Origin: an uncultured Saprospiraceae bacterium
GTDB lineage: Bacteria > Bacteroidota > Bacteroidia > Chitinophagales > Saprospiraceae
Direction: 5' to 3'
Assembly: GCA_937926205.1 (NCBI GenBank)
Contig: CALEYL010000017.1
Span: forward strand, 94,876-158,875
Length of the DNA stretch: 64,000 nucleotides
The position numbers and the translations under genes are program-made. Numbering within the stretch: the first letter of the stretch is position 1; each line of letters opens with the position of its first letter. Below, one piece after another: positions 14,591 through 23,774 of the stretch. Below the pieces are notes generated by a model. That model made no database searches and was not told the origin of the DNA. It worked only from the letters and a program-made list of their open reading frames with translations.

Positions 14591-14816
14591 CCACAAAATC
14601 TAATGAATGCTTTCACCAAAGTCTAACCGCCTCGTGTTTCATGACATGGAATTGGTTCAATTTACCTATACTGGCGACGATTGCGACCTTATTATCGGAA
14701 TGGACATCATGACCCAGGGTGATCTTGCTTTAACCAATTTTGAAGGACGTACTGTATTTTCTTTTCGTATTCCATCCAGGCATATAGTTGATTTTGAGGC
14801 GAAAGATATAGGTTAG
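14587..14816 (+). pseudogene. Remnant of a retropepsin-like aspartic protease
   Basis: The frame 14607-14816 encodes LIIGMDIMTQGDLALTNF followed by a FSFRIPS motif, typical of the C-terminal half of small bacterial retropepsin-like (clan AA) proteases. The N-terminal half with the catalytic D-T/S-G motif is missing. The start expected from the ATGA overlap (14587) reads MTTKSNECFHQSL in a different frame (offset +2) and stops soon after. The simplest reading is an internal deletion plus frameshift that removed the active site. Alternatively the 69-residue piece is translated alone, in which case it cannot be a protease. Confidence 0.5.
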
Positions 14817-14877
14817 AAGTAGAAGGCTTGGTCATAACTTTCGCTTCCAATAGGCTATTCTTTTGTGTTTTTTGGCC

Positions 14878-15099
14878 TTACATCAAAAAGGATTTATGAG
14901 TTTCCGTTTGGGGTTTAACCAAAAGTTCAAGCAAGGCATCGGAAGCGCCATAAGCTTCGAGCGGCGACCATACCGGGTAGCTTGCATTTGGCACAAGGAG
15001 TAATTCTTCTTGTCGCGCAAGTTCAGTTGCCAAAAATTGAATAACCATCAGCTTTTCGTGTCGCTCCAATTGTTGCAACACCGGCTTCAATTGCTCCAT
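14878..15099 (-). CDS. Short conserved hypothetical protein
   Basis: 73-residue protein from the ATG at 15099, preceded by AAAGGA. The N-terminal helix (LQQLERHEKLMVIQFLATELARQEE) and the motif YPVWSPLEAYGASDALLELL resemble a family of short proteins frequent in cyanobacteria and other bacteria with many toxin-antitoxin genes. That suggests an antitoxin-like or accessory role, but this is inference from pattern only. The reading frame continues upstream to 15438 across the start of the response regulator gene on the other strand; that part is taken as non-coding. It is on the opposite strand to its neighbours. Confidence 0.5.
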   Translation of the reverse strand: MEQLKPVLQQLERHEKLMVIQFLATELARQEELLLVPNASYPVWSPLEAYGASDALLELLVKPQTETHKSFLM

Positions 15100-15208
15100 T
15101 CCTTTATTTTGTGCACTGAGCATGGCGAATGAGGATTGTAATGATTGAATAACCTTGGTACTTCGAGTTCTTAAGGGGCATTTAGGATAACAAAGATAAC
15201 CATTCATC

Positions 15209-15967
15209 ATGAACATCCTCATCGTAGAAGACGAACTCCCCGCACGCGAACTCCTAAAGTCGGCCATTGCTACTTTATTGCCGCAGGCGCGCATTGTGGG
15301 GGAATGCGCCAGCATCGCTGAAGCGGTCGCCTTTTTTCGGGAAAAACGACCTGTCGACCTTGCTTTTTTCGACATCCGCCTTTCCGATGGCCTGTCTTTT
15401 GAAATCTTCCGCCAATGCACGGTCGGTATTCCGGTCATTTTCCTGACCGCCTACGACCAATACCTGCTCGAAGCTTTTCACACCAACAGCATCGACTACC
15501 TGCTGAAACCCCTTAAAACGGAGCAATTACGCGCCGCTTTAAGCAAATACGAACAATTGAAAAGCCATTTTCTGCAAAACATCCACCAATTGCTGCTGCA
15601 CCTGCAGCCGTCTGCCGGTGCCAGTTACAAATCGCGCTTTCTCGGCGAAAAAGGCGGCAACCGCTACCCCATCGAAGCTGCCGATATCGCCTACTTCTTC
15701 AGCGAATACAAGCTAAGCTTTATGATGACCTTCGACGGCACGCGCTACCTGCTTGAAAAATCGCTCAGCGCCCTGGAAGCAGACCTCGATCCGGCGCAGT
15801 TTTACCGCGCCAACCGCCAGGTGATTGTGAGTACCCGCGCCGTGCGCAGCTTCAGTACGGTGAGCAAGAGTAAATTGCTGCTGGAATTGGTGCCTAAGCC
15901 GCCGTTTGAGGTGGTAGTGAGCCAGGAGATGGCGGCAGGGTTTAAGGCCTGGGTGGGGGGTGCGTGA
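15209..15967 (+). CDS. LytTR-family response regulator
   Basis: 252-residue DNA-binding response regulator. The receiver domain (residues 1-120) has the acidic pair ED at 7-8, the phospho-acceptor Asp at about 55 (FFDIRLSDG), Thr in LTAYDQ and Lys in YLLKPL. The LytTR DNA-binding domain follows at about 150-250 (YPIEAADIAYFFSEYK...YRANRQVIVS). It is the expected partner of the LytS-type kinase at 13079-14104, though 1.1 kb of accessory DNA separates them. A likely binding site is the direct repeat at 12940-12973. The ATG is preceded by CATTCATC, with no clear Shine-Dalgarno. Confidence 0.9.
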   Translation: MNILIVEDELPARELLKSAIATLLPQARIVGECASIAEAVAFFREKRPVDLAFFDIRLSDGLSFEIFRQCTVGIPVIFLTAYDQYLLEAFHTNSIDYLLKPLKTEQLRAALSKYEQLKSHFLQNIHQLLLHLQPSAGASYKSRFLGEKGGNRYPIEAADIAYFFSEYKLSFMMTFDGTRYLLEKSLSALEADLDPAQFYRANRQVIVSTRAVRSFSTVSKSKLLLELVPKPPFEVVVSQEMAAGFKAWVGGA

Positions 15968-16150
15968 TACTGCTTATTTAACAACTTCGAATACGCCCAT
16001 TCTCATATCGTCTATTATGTTTTTATTGATGATTGAACAATGATGAAATTAGATTTTTGATGGATGGAATCTGCTGACACGTCTATTTAAAAGTACTCGA
16101 CTTAGCCTTTCAGTCTATTTTTAAAGCAATTACAAAGCTAAAAATATAAC

Positions 16151-17050
16151 ATGCCACCCATGAAACTAAAATACACCCTGTTGTTCTGCCTGGTCCTGAT
16201 GTTTTCAGCAGCCGCATTCCTCATCCATTTTGTGGCCCCTTACGCCATCATCAAACCGTACAGAACCAATCTTGCCCTGACACCTGAAGACCTCGGCCTT
16301 CGCAGTGAAACCCTGACGCTTGTTGTGGAAGACTCCATTGCGCTTAAAGGCTATTACGTCAAAGCCAATACCGATACGACAAAAGCGATGTTCATTCTGG
16401 TGCACGGCATCGGCGGTTGCAAGGAGCATTTTTTAGAATTTGCGGCCACTTTGGCAAACAAGGGCTATGCGTCGGTTCTTTTCGACAACCGGGCACAAGG
16501 CCAAAGCGGCGGACAATATTGCACCTTTGGGTTTTATGAAAAACAAGACATTTCAGCGATCGTAGATACCATTAGCCAACTGGCGCCCGATCTGAAAATT
16601 GGCATCTGGGGCAATTCGCTGGGTGGCGCCATTGCGTTACAGGCGTTGGAAGCTGATGAACGGATCGCGTTTGGAGTGGTGGAAAGTACATTCGCAGATC
16701 TGAGGCAGATCGTTTTGGATTACCAAAAGCGGTATTTAAAAGGCATTGGCATCCGGTTTTTATCTGACTATGCCCTGAATCGTGCTGCCTCCATGGCTCA
16801 CTTCGATCCGAATGCCGTCTGCCCGGTCAGGTCGGCAGAAAACATCGAACAACCAGTGCTGATTGTCCACGGCGATGCCGATCAGGCCATTTCGGCTTTG
16901 TATGGCAAGTTGCTCTACCAGCACCTGAAATCAACGGATAAAGAATTGATCATCATTCCCGGCGCCGGGCATTTTGACCTTTGGAGCAAAAGCAAAGCAG
17001 GGGATAAAAAAAGGTTATCGGCCTTTCTGGAAAGAAATGGGCGGCAATAG
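16151..17050 (+). CDS. Alpha/beta hydrolase with N-terminal membrane anchor
   Basis: 299-residue serine hydrolase of the alpha/beta fold (FrsA/YqkD-like group). An N-terminal hydrophobic segment (about residues 6-30) is a signal anchor, so the enzyme probably faces the periplasm. Oxyanion-hole region VHGIGGCKEHF at about 84-94; nucleophile elbow GNSLGG with Ser156; Asp in HGDADQAIS at about 244; His in GAGHFD at about 274. The catalytic triad is complete. The substrate is unknown. It has no operon partner, and its 3' end faces the next gene across 22 bp. Confidence 0.85.
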   Translation: MPPMKLKYTLLFCLVLMFSAAAFLIHFVAPYAIIKPYRTNLALTPEDLGLRSETLTLVVEDSIALKGYYVKANTDTTKAMFILVHGIGGCKEHFLEFAATLANKGYASVLFDNRAQGQSGGQYCTFGFYEKQDISAIVDTISQLAPDLKIGIWGNSLGGAIALQALEADERIAFGVVESTFADLRQIVLDYQKRYLKGIGIRFLSDYALNRAASMAHFDPNAVCPVRSAENIEQPVLIVHGDADQAISALYGKLLYQHLKSTDKELIIIPGAGHFDLWSKSKAGDKKRLSAFLERNGRQ

Positions 17051-17072
17051 TCCAATAGAACAAAACCCCATC

Positions 17073-17324
17073 TCAGAACAAAAGCCTCTTTATAATCAGA
17101 AACGCAGCCACTATAACCAGCGTCAAAAAGACAACCAGTTTCACCGCGTCTTTCCTTTGCTGTTCTTTAATGCGCTCAAGGGCTCTGTTTGAAAATTTCA
17201 CCTTGTATTTGGCCGATGTACCCACCACCCAGCCCTTGGCATTTTGGGTGAAATAATTCGTTTTCCTGCGGAGGCTTCGATTGTATTTTATCGAATCCAT
17301 TCCTGAATCTGAATATCCGTGCAT
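17073..17324 (-). CDS. Small tail-anchored membrane protein
   Basis: 83-residue protein from the ATG at 17324, with a charged N-terminal part (SIKYNRSLRRKTNYF... near the start) and one C-terminal hydrophobic helix (VKLVVFLTLVIVAAFLIIKRLLF). The NRSLRRKTNYF-like opening is a pattern I associate with small Bacteroidota hypothetical proteins. Function unknown. The upstream codons to 17390 are not convincing. It converges on the hydrolase gene. Confidence 0.55.
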   Translation of the reverse strand: MHGYSDSGMDSIKYNRSLRRKTNYFTQNAKGWVVGTSAKYKVKFSNRALERIKEQQRKDAVKLVVFLTLVIVAAFLIIKRLLF

Positions 17325-17424
17325 AGTCAAATGGTTTTTCTTCAAATTGCTGATCATCAAGCCGATAATCAACAATCTTCGACTAAGCACATTGGATACA
17401 AGATCAATTTCCGGAATGCTTGAA

Positions 17425-17940
17425 TCAGTATAATGTTATCCTCATCTCGGTCAGTCCCAGCGACAACAAATAGTCTTTCACTTCCAGCGCCTCATCGCCG
17501 CCTCTCTCCGCGTGGTGCAGCAAAGTATACCCGTGTGGCCCTTTTGCATGCAAGGTGCCGGGGAAAGCTTCCAGCATGGGCTTTACGATGTTCATTTTGC
17601 CGAAAAGGCAAGCCGTGAAGATGTTGGCCTGTGCGCCGTTGTCCAACAGGAATTGAGCCAATTCTTTGAAGCCGACATGACTCGCGGCGCCCAGCGCTGT
17701 TTCAAAATCACCGAATTTCCAGTCGTGGGCAGCATTGAGCAGGTTAGGAGTTTCGGCCAGCAAAGCTTTGACTTTGTCCATATCGCGGTGTGCTGCGCCG
17801 ACAAAAGTAGCTACCAGTTCTTTATCGAGTTGTGGATCCGGGTCAAAGTGGATTTGCCCGTTAGCACGACTGAGGAATGGCAATCCGGCTGTCGTTAGCC
17901 CGGCAACGCTGAGTGATTTCAGGAAATTGATTCGATTCAT
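17425..17940 (-). CDS. Exported ankyrin-repeat protein
   Basis: 171-residue protein with an N-terminal export signal (MNRINFLKSLSVAGLTTAGLPFLSRANG). It resembles lipid-free Bacteroidota signals that begin with an N-terminal Arg and a SLSVAGL hydrophobic core, possibly Tat-like but lacking the twin Arg. Residues about 45-160 contain three to four ankyrin-type repeats (ETALGAASHVGFKELAQFLLDNGA, GYTLLHHAERGGDEALEVKDYLLSLG). It probably mediates protein contacts outside the cytoplasm. The gene stands alone; its leader contains a short inverted repeat. Confidence 0.75.
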   Translation of the reverse strand: MNRINFLKSLSVAGLTTAGLPFLSRANGQIHFDPDPQLDKELVATFVGAAHRDMDKVKALLAETPNLLNAAHDWKFGDFETALGAASHVGFKELAQFLLDNGAQANIFTACLFGKMNIVKPMLEAFPGTLHAKGPHGYTLLHHAERGGDEALEVKDYLLSLGLTEMRITLY

Positions 17941-17944
17941 GGTG

Positions 17945-18066
17945 AAGTGGTTGAATTAGTGAAATTAGTTGAATTGGTTGAATTAGTAGAAGTGGTTGAA
18001 TTTTGTGAAGCGAACCTGATTCGGAAAATCCAGGGCTAACAAATCTACAATTTCAACCAATTCAAC
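17945..18066. repeat. GTTGAATT-type microrepeats with an inverted copy
   Basis: Degenerate 8-10 bp units built on GTTGAATT run from 17945 to about 18003. GTTGAATTGGTTGAA (17968-17982) has an exact inverted complement at 18052-18066, giving a 15-bp stem around a 69-nt loop. It lies between the ankyrin gene start and the permease stop. Confidence 0.6.
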
Positions 18067-18077
18067 CCAATGACTGC

Positions 18078-20576
18078 TTACTCACTGTGCAGGGCCTTCA
18101 CAGGATTCGCCATAGAAGCCCGCAAAGATTCATACCCCACAGACAGGATCGTTATCAGTCCGATAGCCGCGATGGCGCCCGCAAAAACGAAAACAGATAA
18201 CTGCGTCCGATACTCAAAAGTCTGCAACCAGCGGCCCGACAAATAGACGGCGATGGGAATGCCGATGATGCAGGAAATCAGGAGGATTTTACCAAATACC
18301 TTAAGCAGCAGCCACAAAATCTGCTTATTGCTGGCGCCCAGGGTTTTACGGATGCCAATTTCTTTGATCCGTTGCTTGGAAAGGAAAGCCGCCAGACCGT
18401 ATAAACCCACACAGGTGATCAGCATGGCCAGGCCCGAAAACTGTTTGGTCAGTTTTGCAATTTGCGTTTCGTTTTCGTACATCCGGCCAAATTCTTCATC
18501 GACAAACCAGTAGTCGAATCCAAAGTCAGGAAAAACCTGTTTCCATTTGCGCTCAAGCGCCGCAATTTTTTCACCCATCTGTATGGCCGGCAGCTTTACA
18601 TGGATGATCCGGTCTATTGGGTGTGGCCGCGGTGAAATGGCCAATGGCTCAATTTTGTGGTGCATGGAGCGATAAGGAAAATCTTCAATGACCCCGATGA
18701 CCATACCGCTGATGGGCGCCTGAGTAGTGTCAATAGGTCCATAACCCATCGAATACCCGGGGCGTATGATCGTTTTGCCAATCACATCCTCCGGGGTGGT
18801 ATTCAGGGCTTTTACCGCCTCTGTGTTGAGCAGCACCGCATTCGAATCTGCCGTATGACTTGGGTCGAAATCCCGGCCGGCAATGAGCTTCATGCCGAAG
18901 GTCTTTGGAAAATCAAAATCGCCGTTCAGCTGGAACCAATCGTGCTGGTCGGGGCCATAGTCCGGAAACTGCATTTGCATGTTGATAGGTCCAAAGTAGT
19001 CGAGCCGTGGCAGGTGGTTGGCCAAAGTCATGGATTGAATAGACGGATCTTCCAGTACCAGGTTTTTGAAAGTACCGTATTTGCTGTCGGTGGCCGGACC
19101 GGAAAAACCGCCATACCGGATCGAAACGATTTGTTTACCGGCCTCATTGAGTTTGGAATTCCGCATGAGGTTGGTTTGCCGAACCACCACCACCGATCCT
19201 ACCAGCAGCATGATGGCCACACTAAACTGAACGGTGGTTAAAAACTGCCGGAACGAGTTGGAACCTTTGCGGAAAGCGAACTTGCCTTTGAGTACAGTGG
19301 CCGGTTCGAAGCCCGAAACAAACAACGCCGGATAACTGCCTGCGAGCAAGGTGACCAAAACGATGATGCCACCAATGATGAGCAGCATATCGGGGTCAAA
19401 AAGGTGGCCAATACTGAAGGTTTTGCCGGTCATGTCGTTGAAAGGCGACAAAAACAGCGCTACCAGCAGCAAAGCAAACAAAGAGGCGCCGCAAACCATC
19501 AGAAAGGATTCGACCATGAACTGAAAAAATAACTGACTGCGGACGCCGCCAAAAGTCTTGCGCAAGCCAATTTCTTTCGCACGGGTAACGGACCGCGCCG
19601 TTGCCAGATTGATGTAATTGATGCAGGCAACCACCAGAATCAGTAAAGCAATCGTGATGAAAACCGACATGTATTTGCGGTTGGCCGTTTTGTGATTGGT
19701 GGCCCAGTCGATTTCCTGGTCGAAGTGGATGTCCGTGACTTTGCGGATCACCGGACTGGCTTTCGCCTGAGGGTCAAAGCGGGCAATGATGTCGTCTACC
19801 CTTTTTTGAAAATCAGCCTGTATGAGGGGAATTTGTCTTTCATCCCGTAAAACCATGAAAGAACTGATCCAGTAGTTCTGCTGGCCGTCTCCCATTGCGG
19901 TATTCAGCAGGTTTTCCAGATTCTCTACGATGGGTTTCAAAGCCAGGATGTTGCAAATGTACTTCGGGTGGACGTGGGTGTTGGATGGAAAATCCCGGTA
20001 TATGCCGGTAACCATCATGTTGAGCTTCTGCCCGCCAGTGGTCCAGGTATGCGAAACAGCCAGGGTCTTATTAATTGGATCTTCGTCGCCAAACAGGTCT
20101 CTGGCGGCACTTTCACTCATGATGATGCTGTTGACCTCTTTCAGGGGGGCTTCCCTGGAGCCGTTCACGATGTCTACAGTCAAAATATTTGTCAGCGATG
20201 GTTCGGCCCAGATGATGTCTTCCGTCAATACTTTTTTATCCTTGGGCGCATAATCCAGTGTAGTGGGCATGCCGTCAGCCGTATAGCCGCCAATATATTC
20301 CACGCCAGGGTAATTGTCTTTTATGTAGTTGTCCCAGCCCGCCGGAATAGCCGGAAAAGCATTGTTTTCGCCATTGGCCTGCTGAACTTTCATCCCCATG
20401 CGATAGGTGTGGGGAGCATCAGGTAAATTGGTATCAAAAGTCAGTTCGTCGCGAACGTAGAGGAAGATAAAAATGGCGGAGGCAAGGCCAATCGAAAGGC
20501 CAAGGGTGTTTACAACGGCATATCCCCGCTGCCGGGCGATGTTGCGGGCAGCAAGCAGAAAATAGTTTAGTAACAT
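18078..20576 (-). CDS. MacB/FtsX-type ABC transporter permease (stand-alone)
   Basis: 832-residue membrane protein of the Bacteroidota double-FtsX permease family. The layout is one helix (about 20-42), a large extracytoplasmic MacB_PCD domain (about 43-285), three helices of the first FtsX domain (about 290-420), an anchor helix and second periplasmic domain (about 435-680), then three helices of the second FtsX domain. The cytoplasmic coupling motif occurs twice, KEIGLRKTFG after the first domain start and KEIGIRKTLG near residue 705. It ends NPVKALHSE. Such proteins are thought to transmit force from a cytoplasmic ATPase to periplasmic cargo, but no ATPase is nearby. ACCGGAAAAT, a core of the 12940 direct repeat, occurs once at 20619-20628 upstream of its start. 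Confidence 0.88.
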   Translation of the reverse strand: MLLNYFLLAARNIARQRGYAVVNTLGLSIGLASAIFIFLYVRDELTFDTNLPDAPHTYRMGMKVQQANGENNAFPAIPAGWDNYIKDNYPGVEYIGGYTADGMPTTLDYAPKDKKVLTEDIIWAEPSLTNILTVDIVNGSREAPLKEVNSIIMSESAARDLFGDEDPINKTLAVSHTWTTGGQKLNMMVTGIYRDFPSNTHVHPKYICNILALKPIVENLENLLNTAMGDGQQNYWISSFMVLRDERQIPLIQADFQKRVDDIIARFDPQAKASPVIRKVTDIHFDQEIDWATNHKTANRKYMSVFITIALLILVVACINYINLATARSVTRAKEIGLRKTFGGVRSQLFFQFMVESFLMVCGASLFALLLVALFLSPFNDMTGKTFSIGHLFDPDMLLIIGGIIVLVTLLAGSYPALFVSGFEPATVLKGKFAFRKGSNSFRQFLTTVQFSVAIMLLVGSVVVVRQTNLMRNSKLNEAGKQIVSIRYGGFSGPATDSKYGTFKNLVLEDPSIQSMTLANHLPRLDYFGPINMQMQFPDYGPDQHDWFQLNGDFDFPKTFGMKLIAGRDFDPSHTADSNAVLLNTEAVKALNTTPEDVIGKTIIRPGYSMGYGPIDTTQAPISGMVIGVIEDFPYRSMHHKIEPLAISPRPHPIDRIIHVKLPAIQMGEKIAALERKWKQVFPDFGFDYWFVDEEFGRMYENETQIAKLTKQFSGLAMLITCVGLYGLAAFLSKQRIKEIGIRKTLGASNKQILWLLLKVFGKILLISCIIGIPIAVYLSGRWLQTFEYRTQLSVFVFAGAIAAIGLITILSVGYESLRASMANPVKALHSE

Positions 20577-20646
20577 GATCGGGTGTATTCGGTGTAATAA
20601 CTAAAACCTGATAAGGACACCGGAAAATGCACCTGGGCTGCATGGC

Positions 20647-20675
20647 GGGTAGGGGGAAATTGTATCCCCCTTCCC
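20647..20675 (-). terminator. Stem-loop at the end of the PUL transcript
   Basis: Arms GGGTAGGGGGA and TCCCCCTTCCC pair with one internal T-T mismatch around the 7-nt loop AATTGTA. It lies about 70 nt past the stop of the last PUL gene and before the permease gene. There is no U-tract, so termination efficiency is uncertain. Confidence 0.5.
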
Positions 20676-20746
20676 GGGTTATCATTAATGCCTGTCTTTA
20701 AATTGGATAGCGCTGCATTGTCCCCAAACAATAAAGCTCAATAATC

Positions 20747-22486
20747 TTAATTCTTCATCCCATACCGAAAATCAACCGGTACGCCACCCGCCAGCAAACG
20801 GCCATCCTTTTCGGTATACCTGCTGCGGGCCGGAATGAATACCAACACGCGGGCTGCATCTGACGGAATGCTGATCGCAACTTTGCCTTCTGCCCCATAG
20901 TGCAGGACTTTCCGGCTCACCGTGTCGTAAATGTCTACTTTTTTGTTGCCCACTTCTATGTAGACGGATTTGGTTTCCTCGTAAGGATTGTAGTAAAGAT
21001 AGGTGGGGTATGCTTCATATTTGCGGAACATGTCCGTCGCAACACAATCCACGCGGAGAATTTGCGGCACATCCGTTGCCTGCATCGTGGCTCCAAAAAT
21101 GCCGACATGACCGCTGCCATAAACAGAGAACATGGTTTCAGGAGGCATGCCCGGCGCCCATAGCGGGCCATCGCCCTGTGCAAAAGGGGAGATGCCCTCG
21201 TATTCTTTGTAATTGGATCCTTTGATCAACCCTTCGTAGGCAATCACATTTTTGGTGATGGCCTTGCGATTGGGCAAAGCCTGCAAAGCATCGGGAATGT
21301 CGTAAGGATAAAACAAACGCGCCGTATTTGCAGCGTTCAGGGCCCAACGGCCAACAGCGCGGGCATAGCGCTGGTCGTAGCGCAACATGGCGGTTAGCGG
21401 CCAGGCCAGGTCAAAAGTATTCATGCAGAAACCGTAGCCGCCGTGGTCGATGGTACTGCCCGACATGCCGCTGACATCGTATCCGCCCCAGTTATCGACA
21501 ATCACCCCCCAGCCTTCCCGGCCTACCGCGTCTCCGTCAAAAGTCCAGTTGATGAATTTTTGAACATCGTAATTCGCACCGGTTTCCGCGTTCAGGCGGG
21601 CAGCCATATATGGCGCAAAAGCCATCAGGATTTCATACGACCGGTTTTCTTTCTGGCTTGCCAGGACGTCGAGCGCATTGCGGGCAGCGCGGAGGTATTT
21701 TTCATCGCCGAATTTTTGATATGCAGCGTACAATACAAAAGCATAACCTGCCGCCACGTCTTCCTGGGCAGGAATGTGGTTTTTGCCGGGCGTCATGGTT
21801 TTAAAATCAAAAAAAGAATAGCTGTAATTTTTTTCCAGCACCTGATCCGATTTGTAAAACTGCTCGGCGATGGTGCGCATGATTTCCTCGTAACCTGCTT
21901 CCTTCGGGTAATAATTGCCTACCGCATAAAAAAGCACATTGTTGTAGATGTCGTACCAGTAGTCATTCCCATAGCCGCCACCAATGTGGGCGCCCTTGTT
22001 GGTAAAATTCTGTATGATGTTCCAGCCGTTGTCTTTGTTGAAATAGTTGCGCGCCATGCCGACGTAGTTGTAGCCGTCTTGATTACTCTTGTCAATACCC
22101 ACCAAAGTGGCGCCGAGTATAGCCCCCAGCGCGCCCAGGGCTTCGTGGTTTTCGCCGCGGTTTACATCGGGCCCTTCGCGCACATCGCCTATGGCTGTAT
22201 AGGTTCCAAAGGTCGTTTGCTGAAAGTTCCGTCTTTGCTCATCCAGCCAAATGAAAGGCAAAAAATCGCCTTTGGCCGTGTGGTCGAAAACATAGTGATC
22301 GAAATCCAGCGCCGTTTGCTTCCAGTCTTTTAAAACATAAGGCCGGGGCTGTTGCGGCATGGCTTCTATGCGCGGCACAACAAATTGCGCCACGGCAGCT
22401 GCCTGCGGCTCGAACGGCTTAACGGACTGACAACCAGCTGCTGTGATCAGCAGGAAGAAGAGGAAGGTTTTGGTAAATTTTATCAT
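20747..22486 (-). CDS. Uncharacterised lipoprotein, probable (alpha/alpha)-barrel carbohydrate-active protein
   Basis: 579-residue lipoprotein: signal peptide with lipobox ITAAGC (Cys19). It is the last gene of the PUL. I do not recognise a named family. It aligns along its whole length with residues about 20-560 of the large T9SS protein at 29095-32214: shared blocks include PRI.AMP..P.PY..(K/R)DW, GIDKSNQ versus GADKSNQ, FFDFKTM versus AWNFKTM, TARLFYP and YPTYL(Y/F)YNP. Many helical repeats rich in Trp, Tyr and small residues suggest an (alpha/alpha) toroid as in several glycoside hydrolases and lyases, with a C-terminal beta domain (about 480-579). Candidate acid residues exist but no catalytic pair can be named. 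Probably outer-membrane attached and saccharide-acting, by context. Confidence 0.7.
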   Translation of the reverse strand: MIKFTKTFLFFLLITAAGCQSVKPFEPQAAAVAQFVVPRIEAMPQQPRPYVLKDWKQTALDFDHYVFDHTAKGDFLPFIWLDEQRRNFQQTTFGTYTAIGDVREGPDVNRGENHEALGALGAILGATLVGIDKSNQDGYNYVGMARNYFNKDNGWNIIQNFTNKGAHIGGGYGNDYWYDIYNNVLFYAVGNYYPKEAGYEEIMRTIAEQFYKSDQVLEKNYSYSFFDFKTMTPGKNHIPAQEDVAAGYAFVLYAAYQKFGDEKYLRAARNALDVLASQKENRSYEILMAFAPYMAARLNAETGANYDVQKFINWTFDGDAVGREGWGVIVDNWGGYDVSGMSGSTIDHGGYGFCMNTFDLAWPLTAMLRYDQRYARAVGRWALNAANTARLFYPYDIPDALQALPNRKAITKNVIAYEGLIKGSNYKEYEGISPFAQGDGPLWAPGMPPETMFSVYGSGHVGIFGATMQATDVPQILRVDCVATDMFRKYEAYPTYLYYNPYEETKSVYIEVGNKKVDIYDTVSRKVLHYGAEGKVAISIPSDAARVLVFIPARSRYTEKDGRLLAGGVPVDFRYGMKN

Positions 22487-22506
22487 TTCTTGTTTTTTTA
22501 TTTGTA

Positions 22507-23757
22507 TTAAGCGGCTGCCTGCATGGCCTTATCTTTCAAAATATTCTTCGCCATAAAAACGGAAAGGAAGTGCACCAGCGCGATGACCAGCAGCGCATAA
22601 CGCAGCGCAGCGTACTCACTGACATAACGGGCCAGTACGATGAAAAGTCCGCATCCGAAAAGGCGTCCCACATAAAGACCAAGTTCGTGGTTGAATATGT
22701 AGGTAAACTCGTTGCGTTTTTCCTTAACAGCAACCGTATCAATGACTTTCAACTGGATCGGGAAATAGGCAATATCAAGCAAAGGCCGGGCAAAAATCAG
22801 GCACATTACAAAAAGGATCACGCCGAGCGAAGAATACAAACCCGCATTGAGCAAAGCGCCCAAAACAAACAGCGAAAGCCCGATCGTAAAAATGGCCAGT
22901 CGGTGTTTGGGTTTGCTGACCCGCCCCAGGGTGTAGAGCAACAAAGCCGACAGCAGGGCGCCAACGGATTGGATGAGCCCCAGGGAGCCTTCTTTCCCTA
23001 CAAGCGTCAGTATCAACATCGTAGGCGCCGTCACGATATATCCCTGCGCTACGCCTTTCAGCGCGGCCAGCCCCAGCATTTTATTCCAAAGCCTGTCAAA
23101 ATTAAAAAACAGGAAAGGCGCATTTTTGGGGTTTTGAAACCCGCCCCGATGCACCAAAACCGACGCAATGATTGTCAGCGCGAACACACAACCGGTTAGG
23201 ATGTAATACGCAAAGTTGACGTTTCCGGAAAACCAGCCATTTTTTTGTGTCGCAGCGATGAAAGCGCCGGCACAAAACGGTACGATGATGCCCGTTATGG
23301 TATAAAAAAACGTCTCAATGCCGTAATAGTAATTGCGGTTGCCGTCATTTGTGGTGTTCAGGGCCAGAAAATCGCGATTAGCCCAGAAAAAGCCGTACGA
23401 CAAGCCCATGATCAGGCCTGCAAAAAACACCCCCGCTGTGTTGAGTTCATGCAACATCATCATTGCCGTCATGGAGACCCCGCTGAGCAGCATGCCCAAA
23501 GAATACAGCCTCGAAATGGGGACCCTTCTCAACAAAAAGCCATTGATCATAAAGGTCGTTGGAATACCGGTATAAACCGCCAGCTGGAAAATCACGACGA
23601 GGCTGATATCGGAAGAGTTGCGCATGATGTAGGCTCCGATAAACAGCTCGATGATGGGCATGACAAGCCCATAAATAAGGTTGGTCAGCAACAACACCCG
23701 CATGCTGAGGGGGTGCGATTGAAAAAAACTGATTTCGCTTGTCGTTTTTTTGTTCAT
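22507..23757 (-). CDS. MFS transporter of the PUL
   Basis: 416-residue major facilitator with about 12 hydrophobic segments (two sets of six, with a cytoplasmic loop near residue 205-225). It is the inner-membrane step of the locus, probably importing the oligosaccharide or monosaccharide made by the upstream enzymes. The opening IYGLVMPIIELFIGAYIMRNSSDISL is typical of sugar- or unknown-specific MFS members in Bacteroidota. It starts 60 bp after GH130, in a gap holding a 37-bp palindrome, and ends 20 bp before the lipoprotein gene. Confidence 0.85.
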   Translation of the reverse strand: MNKKTTSEISFFQSHPLSMRVLLLTNLIYGLVMPIIELFIGAYIMRNSSDISLVVIFQLAVYTGIPTTFMINGFLLRRVPISRLYSLGMLLSGVSMTAMMMLHELNTAGVFFAGLIMGLSYGFFWANRDFLALNTTNDGNRNYYYGIETFFYTITGIIVPFCAGAFIAATQKNGWFSGNVNFAYYILTGCVFALTIIASVLVHRGGFQNPKNAPFLFFNFDRLWNKMLGLAALKGVAQGYIVTAPTMLILTLVGKEGSLGLIQSVGALLSALLLYTLGRVSKPKHRLAIFTIGLSLFVLGALLNAGLYSSLGVILFVMCLIFARPLLDIAYFPIQLKVIDTVAVKEKRNEFTYIFNHELGLYVGRLFGCGLFIVLARYVSEYAALRYALLVIALVHFLSVFMAKNILKDKAMQAAA

Positions 23758-23774
23758 TGTTGGTGGTTGGTCGA

